A DNA stretch of 13,191 nucleotides, from positions 1 to 13,191 of the forward strand of contig JNEM01008610.1 of NCBI GenBank assembly GCA_000697335.1, read 5' to 3'. Origin of the DNA: Conidiobolus incongruus B7586. Its lineage: Eukaryota; Entomophthoromycota; Entomophthoromycetes; Entomophthorales; Conidiobolaceae. Position 1 is the stretch's first letter. Every line of letters begins with the position of its first letter. The notes beneath the pieces are model-generated. The model was given only the letters and a program-made list of their open reading frames with translations, was not told the origin of the DNA and ran no database searches. Made by a program: the position numbers and the translations under genes. This document shows, in pieces, positions 1-10,830 of the stretch.

Positions 1-76
1 AGATTCAAAATAGCAATAATTAAGTTTGACACAGATAGTTATTAATATCTAGTAGGTTTTTAATAGTTTTCTCGCT

Positions 77-101
77 GCTACCATGTAAGCATTGTGGTAG
101 T
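77..101. repeat. Short inverted repeat (hairpin)
   Basis: CTACCA at 78-83 pairs perfectly with TGGTAG at 95-100, and a G-T wobble at 77/101 extends the stem. The loop is 11 bases. It lies in the GC-richer, G-biased left edge. No known RNA family is recognised. Confidence 0.4.
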
Positions 102-218
102 TAAACTAATATAGTGCAGAGGAAGACTTAATATAAAAGTAGTGTGGCGCAGAACGTGGTAATATAACGTGGCTGTAGCGTGCAAGTGTAAACAAAGTTT
201 AATTAAGCTTCGAACTAG

Positions 219-229
219 GGTGAGTCACC
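219..229. promoter_or_regulatory. Palindromic bZIP-type site, TGAGTCA
   Basis: GGTGAGTCACC is an 11-bp palindrome around a central base. It contains TGAGTCA, the optimal site of Gcn4/AP-1-class bZIP factors. It sits in a GC-richer patch far from either annotated start codon, so if functional it would serve a gene to the left of the window. The motif match is seen directly; binding is inferred. Confidence 0.3.
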
Positions 230-848
230 GATATATTAAGATTTATATTAGGTAGTGCCAATATCCTACAATATTGACAGAATATAGTCTCAATCTTAGA
301 AATAGTGTGAAAGTAAAAAATAGTAAGAATTGAGAGGAAAAAGAGGAACCTAGTTTATTAGATAATTTAATACTATTTATACAATTAATTTAACTATATA
401 AGTATAAATTAATCATATAATTTATAGTTAATTGGATTATATGAAAGTGTATATAAGAATTTAGAGAACTAGTCTCTTAACAATTTAAATTACAAAGTAA
501 TAAAAGCTAAAATAAAAATTTTTTTTGAATTAAATATTAATAATATTATATTAAAAGATATTAATAAAGGAATGGTTATATTATTAATTGGGATTTTATA
601 TTTTTCAAAAATGGTTGTGGTAAAATCATAACTAATTAATACAGATATACAATGTTATCATTTTATGATATATGATTAAAAATAACTTTAGAAATATATT
701 TAATTTAGAAATATTTTAAATATATTATTAAATAACCAATGATAAGAGCAACAATATATAATTCTACAAATTTACTTACTAAATTTTCAATAATTAGAAG
801 AATATTTAAAATTTAATTTCCTGCTTTTTATAATATGTCAACACCAAC

Positions 849-866
849 ATATATATATATATATAT
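849..866. repeat. (AT)n microsatellite
   Basis: An uninterrupted run of about nine AT dinucleotides in an otherwise AT-rich spacer. A shorter AT run lies near 1233-1245. Confidence 0.7.
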
Positions 867-1199
867 TAGATAAAATTGTTAATATATTAAATTTTTTCGA
901 AAGCTGCTAGAAGAGTAATATCCCCCAATTTAATGTAAATTATAGTAAACGATTTTATTGAATAGAAAGATTATTAATTATTAGTGGTCATTTTCAGGTT
1001 GTAAAGTGTTAAAAAATAATCTATAATTGTTGGATATGACATCCTTATTTATTTTTTACCTTGATTATCAAATAACTCGAATTTTAAAATTAATGTAGAC
1101 ACATAACTCGATATGTCAAATTTGGGTCAAATACACATATTAATATATGATAATTTGTTAAAAAATTATATAATTATACAAAGACTTTGATATGCAAAT

Positions 1200-1205
1200 T
1201 TTATT
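1200..1205 (-). terminator. Candidate poly(A) signal AATAAA for DDX41
   Basis: On the minus strand AATAAA occurs about 110 nt after the DDX41 stop codon. A similar hexamer lies at a similar distance behind SMC1. In DNA this AT-rich the hexamer can arise by chance, so the call is tentative. Confidence 0.3.
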
Positions 1206-1314
1206 GATAAAATAGTAAAATTATCATAAAATGATATATATATATCAAAAATATATAATAGTTTAGATGTTAAATGTTTATCATTTGATACAAATTATTG
1301 ATTATTTAATAAGT

Positions 1315-3259
<1,945 letters not shown>

Positions 3260-3549
3260 AATTATTTATTTAAAAATATTACAAAAAAAGTTTTTGAATT
3301 AAGATTGCATTAAACAAATTTGAGCTGAACTTTGCCATTTGATTAATAACTCATTCAAGTAATTTATAATTGATTGATAAGTTTATGGGATTTATGGATT
3401 ATATTTCTTGTATCAAAAAAAATTTTAATATACTAGCCTTGTTCAAAATTTTGTTCCTAGTTATCACTTATAAGTTAAATATTCTTCAAATTATCAATCG
3501 ATTTGTAATAAAAGTAAATATCCAGGATTTTTTTACTTGGTCTTTAATA

Positions 3550-3632
3550 GCTAATGATATGCAATACAAAGCTCGACGCAATACTCTTGCTCCCAAGAAT
3601 TATGCATGGTATAGTTACTTAGCTCCCTTTTA
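3550..3632. other. GC-richer island of unknown nature
   Basis: About 80 bases near 40% G+C stand out against spacer near 18%. It contains a 5-bp stem, TCTTG at 3585-3589 and CAAGA at 3594-3598, around a four-base loop. On the plus strand an open frame runs through it, and GT...TTTCAG at 3609-3664 has the form of a 56-nt intron, although every confirmed intron here ends TAG. On the minus strand there is an 18-codon frame. None of the translations is recognised. It may be a residual exon, a small structured RNA or chance. Confidence 0.25.
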
Positions 3633-3639
3633 TATTTAT

Positions 3640-3664
3640 GTTTTTGTTTTTGTTTTTGTTTCAG
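3640..3664 (+). repeat. (GTTTTT)n run ending in TTTCAG
   Basis: Three GTTTTT units are followed by GTTTCAG. The pyrimidine-rich tract before CAG resembles a 3' splice site on the plus strand, but no gene can be built around it. Confidence 0.6.
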
Positions 3665-3790
3665 ATTAATTATCTTTTATATATAGTCAAAACTTTGTAA
3701 ATTAACTAGTATTATTATAATCAATGAATATTCAACACTAAATGATCCATTAATTACTTAATTCACATATTTCTGGTTATTATATTAATT

Positions 3791-3814
3791 ATTTGATTAT
3801 TTGATTATTTAATT
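3791..3814. repeat. 8-bp tandem repeat, ATTTGATT
   Basis: Two exact copies of ATTTGATT are followed by one copy differing at a single base (ATTTAATT). This is simple-sequence DNA in the spacer upstream of DDX41. Confidence 0.6.
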
Positions 3815-5403
3815 AACTAAGTTTATTTTTAATTTCATGATATAAAAAGTTTATCAAATAAATTCGAGATCACTTTTTATTGATTAATTAAAATTGAATA
3901 TTATTAGTTTAATTCAATATTTAAATTGAGAATGTATAAATTGAATTAGTTAAATTTGAAATAGATAGATTGGAATTAAGTCAATTCCTAATTGAATGAT
4001 CTCCTAAAATATTTTAGTAATAATTCAAATTATTATTCAAGTTACCTTCAAATGATAACACTATATATTCAAATTTATTGGTTTTAAATATTTGTTGATA
4101 TCTTCAACATATTTAAGAATTTTTCAAAAATATTTAAGTGAAATATACTTTGATTAGCATATTGAGTTTTTTTTTGATATTTATAATTTTTCAAGATAAA
4201 TTTATAAATTAACTGTAAATGATATATTTGTCAAAAGGTAAATTATCACGTTATATATGCTTCTTTTTATTTCAAACAAATTATAATATATGATTTAAAA
4301 ACTTAACTTTAGTATTTTATCAAATTTGAATAATCAAATGATAGTATTACAGTTATTTGGATTTAAAATTTATATTTATATTAATATTAATACCAACTAA
4401 TATTCCAATTAAAGTAAAATCGAATATCATATATATGTAATGTTTTATGAATTGAAAGCCTCTTTCAATCATTCAAATGCTTAAAATTGATTTATAATTG
4501 GGTTTAATTTAGTCAGAATAAAATTTCATTCTTATCAAACATATAGATTCTTGAATTTGATTATTATATTCAGAAAATATTGAAAATCATTATAAAATCA
4601 TATAATAATATTTTATTTTAGTTTCAGATATCATTTATTTTCAACAAACACATTATTAATGGTTTACTAATATGAAAATACTATTACATATTCATTCAAT
4701 TTAATAATAGAATAACTAAATTCACATTAAACTTGATTAAATAATTATATAAATCAAAATAGCTAATATAAATATGGTATTTTAAAGGGTTACTTCATTC
4801 GCAGAATGCAATATTTATTAAAGAAAATTAATGACATTGAACAAATTATAAAAGTTATCAACTTTATAATAATGTATATTAGGAATTATATTCTTGATAA
4901 ATATATTATCCAGCTGAAAGAATTGAATTATATTCAAATCTTGTGATTATATTTTCAATCCAAATAAATATATATCCTATATCATTGAGTTTATCAAATT
5001 GATATAATATCCTATATTAATATTATATCCCAATAATTTTTTTTAATTTCAAGAATTCATTATCTGATATTCATTGAAATATGATTGGGAAAATTTTCAA
5101 TTTAATAAATTATATAATATTATATTAATAATCAATATATAATATTTTATTATTGTATGAATATTTATCAGTTTGTAATAATGTTCATAAAACTATATAT
5201 CAAAGGTTGACTTTAAATATTGTTATGATTGTTTCATATAATTCACAACAATTGTTTTCATAAGAGCATGAATATATTAAATATCAATATATCGGCAAAT
5301 CTATCTGTGGGATAATACACGATATTATATATATATATTAACTATCGTAAGTATAAATTGAATAATACCTGTTAATTTTGTAAAGTTTAAGGAAATATTA
5401 CTG

Positions 5404-5433
5404 ATCAATATTAAGCAAATTATCAATATTAAG
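5404..5433. repeat. 12-bp direct repeat ATCAATATTAAG
   Basis: Two exact copies, at 5404-5415 and 5422-5433, are separated by six bases. No role is apparent. Confidence 0.5.
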
Positions 5434-5907
5434 GGTTGACCCATTTGTTTAGATAGCATTAATATTGTGTGCATCGATCGTTCAGATATAGTGTTTGTAT
5501 ACTTTAGTGCAAGCTGCTAATTTTAAAAACAGTTTTAAAATAAGAAATATATTTTGATTTATTCAGCGTGAAAAACCATTTTGAATATTGAATTAATGGA
5601 GTCAAATCAATTGATTCACTAATCTCAATGAAGTTTATTCAATATTAAAGCAAACTTTATGAGTAGAAAATCTTAACAAGCAAATTTTTCAAAATTGAGA
5701 AAATGTGTTAAGAATTTCATAGTATAATGATTGGGTCAATTTCCAGATTTAAATTATTATAAAAAGTGTTTATGACAAAAACAAAGTTATATAGATAAAT
5801 TATGAAATGATAATATTGGTTACCTAATTTAAAATTCATAATTAAGTTAAAACTGAAAAAATTGAGATTGAATTTTGATTTTTATATTCAACAAATTTCA
5901 AATTGCA

Positions 5908-5913
5908 TTTATT
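5908..5913 (-). terminator. Candidate poly(A) signal AATAAA for SMC1
   Basis: AATAAA on the minus strand lies about 120 nt beyond the SMC1 stop codon, close to the spacing of the candidate behind DDX41. AT-richness makes chance occurrence possible. Confidence 0.3.
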
Positions 5914-6033
5914 CCCTATTACTATATTTTTTTTGAAAATTAGACCTGATAATAAAATATAGTATTCATCCTTTATAAATGAATTCAAGTTTAAGAGAAA
6001 TCAAACAAATTCAATACTAATATAAATAATAAA

Positions 6034-9000
6034 CTACAAAATAGGTTCGTCCTGATAGTGTGTCAACTAAAAATCTAAAGTTAGTCAAAATATTACACAA
6101 ATTGAATCAATACTTACATCAAGGGTCAGTACAGCTGAAGAATTAGCAGCTTGATCACGACTAATACCCACCAGGGATTGAGCGGCTTGGTAGAGTGAGG
6201 ATTTAAGTGAAATCACAATGAATTGGAGATTGTGGTTTGGACCGCAATGTTGACTGAGGTAAGAGGCAACTTTTGCTACGTTCATATTATCCAAAGCTGC
6301 GTCAATTTCGTCGAGGACAAAGAATGGGGAGGGTTTGAAACTATGGAGTTGAGTGAATGCAATTTGTATATTTGATTAGAGGATAATTACCTATGAATAG
6401 CTAGAAGGAGAGCTAAAGCTGCTACAGATTTCTCACCACCTGACAATTGTTCCATATCTCTAAACTTTTTGAGAGGAGGCATTGCATGGTACTTAATTCC
6501 TCCGAGGTAAGGTTCTTCACTATTCTCCAAACTGAGATAAGCAGTACCTCCAACGGGGAAATTGGCGGATTTGGTGAGCTCTTTGTAGATACGGTCGATA
6601 CGCTCCGAAATGTGGCTGTAGGCGTCGTAGAATAATTTGTAGCGTTCGTATCTAACTTGGTTGAATTCTTCTTTCGCTTTTTTCGCGTTTTGAACACTTT
6701 GTTCGAATTGAGCTTCGGTTTGGCGGAAGGTTTGAACAATGTTACTCAATCTAAAATTGAGTTAATATACGAGAGTTCTAAAGTAGCTATGTCGTTTACC
6801 TTTGAGCAACTTTGAAGTTGGGTTCGATACGCTCTAATTGTGTAGTTAATTCTCGAATATCGTTATTCAATTCGTGTTCCTTTTCAACCGAACCATCCTA
6901 AAAGCATACTATTAACACTAGTGATATGGTGATAGAAAAAATTTACCTGCTTTTCAGCTCTAGATAAAGATGAGAAATCCACTTCAATACTCCAATCCTT
7001 AGATCGAATGGACATTTGAGAATCATCTACAGAAGTAGAAGCTTGAGACATCTAAAAACAATCACTATTAGTATAATTCACAAAAAGACGTAAAAATTTA
7101 CCTGAGATTCATCAAAATCCTTCAAACTTCCTTTTTTAATAGGGAGTGGAATTTTGTCAAGTTGGCATTTTCTGAAGATGAGATTACGTTCGCCGTTAGT
7201 TTTCAAATGCACGAGATCCTTAGAGTTGCGGGATTTATACAAGTCTTCGATCTTTCGGAGTTGAATGCGATTTTCAGATTGTGCTATGGACAACTTCTCG
7301 AGGGCTTGGGCACATGCTTTCTTGAGGGTATCGAGTTTGGCGGTATTTCGAGACACTTCAGATCTCCAGTTACTAACTTGGGCTTCATTCTCGTTGAGCT
7401 GTTTCTGTAAATCTTGGAGGGATTGGGATTCGGTTTGGACAGCTTGATCAATTCTGGTTAAGAAACTATTAATTTCAGCTTGGCGATCATCCTCAAATTT
7501 CTTTTGAGATTCGAGTTTGGTCATGAGATTGAACAATTTACCCTCCTCTTCGAGAGTAGCTTGACGTGCCTTGAGCTGACTGTTCTCGAACTGGGCAACG
7601 TTTGGAATACCGAGACGTTGGCAGAATGCGCTGAAAACCTCGGTTTCAACTTGACTGATTTGTGATTCGACTTTTGTCACTTCGGATTGACACGATTTGA
7701 GACGTGCATCTTCCTAAATTATTGATGAGTAAAATGTATTATAAAATGCGAATTTGATCTTACACTCTTAATAGCGTTTTCATACTCGGATCGTTCTTTA
7801 GAACTCAAATTCATTTCGCTTTCGATAGATCGAAGTTTCGCTTTAGTATCATTCTAAAGAAATATAAGATGGGGAACAATATAAGCAATTAAGAATAAAA
7901 CTACCAATTCGTTATTAGCAAATTCCAAACTCGAGTTCAAACCCTGTAGATTCGCGTGAAGTTGTTCGATGTCGTTATTACGACGCTTGGAATGATTAAT
8001 TTCGTTGAGGTTGTTTATAATTTCGTCGCGATGCTTCTTCAAATCTAAAGGAAGGTTAGTGAAATGTACTAAGACTGGGATTTAAAATACATACTAATAA
8101 TTTCCTTTTCTTGCCACTTGCGCTTCGCTTCAGATTCGCTCAAATCAGCACCACCACCAGTAATTTGACCTCCTCTGTGAATTACAGTACCATCTAGAGC
8201 GACACATTTGATTTCTTCGCCCTTTTGGTACACGATCTCCTTGGCAATATTGACGGTATCGGTAATCAGGGTATTGCCACATGCATAGTACACGGCCTGT
8301 TGGACAGCTTCGTCGCACTCGATCGCTTCGTAAGCGAGACGAGCTCCCTTGGCGATGGTGCGGTACTTCTCCTGGATGGGTTGGTTCTTGATGGTACTGA
8401 GGGGGATAAATTTGGCTTGACCCACGCGTTGTTCTTTCATATATTTAATACATTCGATGGCAGTAGACTCTTGATCAACAACGACAGAATTGATATTGTT
8501 ACCCAATACCACTGATACAGAGGTATTATATTTAGAATGAACGGGTTTAACCAAATCAATTAAGCGACCATGTACACCGGTAAAAGAACGTTTAAGGGTA
8601 TCGAGAGCATCCATCAATTTCTTTTGGCGATCGGATTGGTGCTCATCAATTTTAGCTTCAACCAACTGCCCCAAAATTTGCGCAAGTTGCTCATTCAACT
8701 CATTTTCTCTGGCCAAAGTACGTTTCTGTTCGTTTTGCTTCTCGGTAAGCTCTTTGGTAGTGTTGGTGATTTGGGTTTTGAGAGTGTTTACTTCATTTTC
8801 CACTTTGACAATCTTATCGTTGAGTTCGACCTTCAAATCGGAGTTAGTTTGAATCTTGCTAGTTGTCTGATCTCTCTTGTTGGTGAGCTGTGCCAATTTG
8901 TCGAGTAAGGAGCGTTCTTGGCGTTTAAGATGGTCGAGTTGTTGTTGAAGAGTGGAAGTCCTTATGGTCAACTTTTCTTTTGTTTCATTGTACTCTTTGA

Positions 9001-10465
9001 GATCTTGTTGATTGGCGGTCTGGAAACGCTGAGATGCTGCAGCTTTGTGGCTTTGATAATTGGTACGAGCACGTTCGAGCTCTCTGTTCAAAGAGGAAAT
9101 TACCTGGTCGCTACGGTTCTTATCGTGTTGAAGTTTTTTGCGATTTTCATTCAATCTGTCGAGTTTCATAGTATAGTACTGTCTCTTTTCCTTTAATGAC
9201 AGTTGAGTATTAAGCTAAAGATATTGTTAGTAATAATTTTATTTTATACTGTTTAATAAATTACAGCAGTGTTAATCTTTTGATTTATGTCAGCAATAGT
9301 TTTTTCCAACTTGATCAAATCTAAATACTTCATCGAATGATCTGATTTAGCTTTTCTGAGATTTTCTTCATATTTAGACTAAATATAATGATTAATACTG
9401 AATAATATTGAATAAATTGATATTTTACTCTTTCTCGTTTGAGTTTTTCAATTTCATTTTCATTTTTTTGAATTTCGGATTCAAAACTTAAAATCTTTTG
9501 CTCAATATGGTAAAGTTTCCATAAAAACATTTTGACCATTTTTTCAGTCTAAATCAATGATTAGTTATTATATTCATTAATTGCAAAATTAACTACCAAT
9601 TGTTTTTTTAACTCGTTGTACTTTTCAGCTTCAACCTGTTGATCTTGAAAGTTCTTGATTTCAGAAGCCATACCTCTCTTCTTATTGAAGTTATAACCAG
9701 ATAATTCAGTCGCTTTTTCTTGCTCGAATTTCAAGCGTTCGTAATCTGCTTTTAATTTTTCCGATCTATTGAAAATTTTAATTGATATTCTATATGAGGC
9801 ATTCATTAGATCATTACCCACTGATCTTTTCAATCATTTTGGTTAAGTCCTTAGGTGATTGAGTAGCTACACTTTCAACTTGGCCCTAAATCAAAAATTA
9901 GTTGAAACAACTATTGAATATAAAATAACCAACATACTTGAAAAACTAAGAAATTTTGAGCTTCAACTAAAATATTTTGTTCAGCTAAAGTTTCAATATA
10001 TTTCTCAGCTCGAACTACTCTATTATTGATACGATATTCGGAACTTCCATTTGTATTAATGCTAAAATATCGTTTAGTTTCTAGATATAATACTATCCCC
10101 AATAAACCTACCTTCTCTGCAATTTCAGCTCTTCTCCACTGTCAAGAATATAATAGGCGATGACATGAGCAGATTTGGGAGAGTCAGCTGGATCTTTAGA
10201 CTCCCTCAAACCACGATAAATCAAATCTTTTAAAGTCGAAGACCTCAAAGTAGAACTCTGAATTCCCAATATAAAACTGATAGCGTCCATTAAATTGGAC
10301 TTGCCTAAATATCATTGGAATTAGTCATTAAATTTGAATTTAACAATCAAATCGACCTGCTCCATTAGGTCCAATAACTGCTGTAAAATCGTAAAATGGA
10401 CCTATAGTTTGTTTTCCTTTATAGCTTTTAAAGTTTTCTAATTCAATTCTGTCTAATCTCCCCAT
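6034..10465 (-). CDS. SMC1: Cohesin subunit SMC1
   Basis: Core ATPase of the cohesin ring, which with SMC3 and a kleisin holds sister chromatids together and shapes chromatin loops in the nucleus. The 16 exons encode 1,225 residues, close to human SMC1A at 1,233. The N-terminal head opens with FKSYKG at 12-17 and Walker A GPNGAGKS at 32-39. A long coiled coil follows, then the hinge at roughly 510-655 ending in a glycine-rich GGQITGGG turn, the returning coiled coil, and the C-terminal head with signature LSGGEK at 1123-1128 and Walker [12 protein letters not shown] with Asp1151 and Glu1152. The D-loop reads DNMN where DNTN is usual. The ATG at 10463-10465 has G at -3 and +4 and gives the canonical N-terminus. 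The protein ends [11 protein letters not shown], followed by TAG. SMC1 is chosen over SMC2-6 by sequence along the whole length; the tail and the LWKLYHIEQ segment look fungal. Confidence 0.97.
6034..10465 (-). other. SMC1: Exon-intron map of SMC1
   Basis: Exons: 10465-10357, 10304-10112, 10061-9938, 9885-9818, 9765-9597, 9548-9429, 9378-9265, 9214-8095, 8044-7905, 7853-7764, 7713-7102, 7051-6947, 6897-6800, 6750-6391, 6340-6118, 6066-6034. They sum to 3,678 nt, an exact multiple of three. The 15 introns are 48-52 nt. Every donor starts GTA except intron 1 (GTCGAT). Every acceptor ends TAG, mostly TTTAG. Several introns show CTAAC or CTAAT branch motifs, clearest as TACTAAC in intron 7, CACTAAC in intron 8 and TGACTAAC in intron 15. 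Each junction was set by reading frame and by continuity with conserved SMC1 sequence. Confidence 0.9.
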
Positions 10466-10830
10466 CTCTGAATATTTAGTGTACGAATTATTTTATTAAA
10501 AATTTAAAATGTATTTCCCAAACCCTATTTATTATAAATATCAATTTCAAGGATGACGTGTTATCCAATCAAAGTCAAGGAATAAGAGAAGTGATATCCA
10601 ATTTGAATTTGACAATATATAAATGAAATTAACCAATCAATTTGAGTTTTTGAATATCAGAAAGTTGTCGTGTTTGGTGAATTGATCCAATTATGTTTCA
10701 TGATATTAATTTAACTTTTGATTGAAACTTTTTTAAAGATTATGATATCATTAATAAATCAGATTTATTATATCAACAATTTCTATCTTCAAGAACAGTC
10801 CCTCATCATATTGATTCCCAATAACTTCAT
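10466..10830 (-). promoter_or_regulatory. SMC1 upstream region with repeated CCAAT boxes
   Basis: Five CCAAT pentamers, all readable on the plus strand, start at 10565, 10598, 10633, 10687 and 10818; the first four lie about 100-226 bp upstream of the SMC1 ATG. Two extend to TATCCAAT and two to CCAATCAA. A CRE-like TGACGTG lies at 10554-10560, and a TATTTATA element reads on the minus strand at 10533-10540. CCAAT boxes bind the HAP/NF-Y complex in fungi and animals. No MluI cell-cycle box (ACGCGT) is seen. The sites are seen directly; their function is inferred. Confidence 0.45.

Larger units (their letters stand above)
1..1314. other. Intergenic stretch downstream of DDX41
   Basis: No gene is recognisable here. 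The first 360 bases stand out: about 32% G+C by hand count, with G outnumbering C roughly 75 to 40 on the plus strand. They hold a small hairpin and a palindromic TGAGTCA site. From about 360 onward the DNA is a typical AT-rich spacer with an (AT)n run. The last hundred or so bases should be the 3' untranslated region of DDX41. The left edge could be part of a neighbouring gene's flank or a decayed element, but I cannot assign it. Confidence 0.6.
3260..6033. other. AT-rich intergenic region between SMC1 and DDX41
   Basis: About 2.8 kb separates the SMC1 stop from the DDX41 start. It should contain the SMC1 3' untranslated region at its right end and the DDX41 promoter at its left. No gene, tRNA or recognisable transposon is seen. 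G and C are roughly balanced where counted (4201-4440). Notable parts are the GC-richer island at about 3550-3632, a GTTTTT run, an 8-bp tandem repeat and a 12-bp direct repeat, each listed separately. Confidence 0.7.

Noticed and set aside
81-224. 48-codon stop-free stretch on the minus strand at the left edge
   Set aside because: It lacks a suitable start, is rich in Leu/Thr/His/Tyr as expected from the strand skew, and shows no recognisable domain.
3370-3669. Open frame of about 99 codons on the plus strand upstream of DDX41
   Set aside because: It begins at TTG with the first ATG at 3385, is largely made of AT-rich Ile/Phe/Leu/Lys codons, ends in a GTTTTT repeat, and resembles no protein I know. 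Only its middle has exon-like composition, reported as a separate island.
8225-8908. Plus-strand open frames inside SMC1 exon 8
   Set aside because: They lie antisense to strongly conserved SMC1 hinge and coiled-coil coding sequence and have no recognisable products. They are shadows of the real gene.
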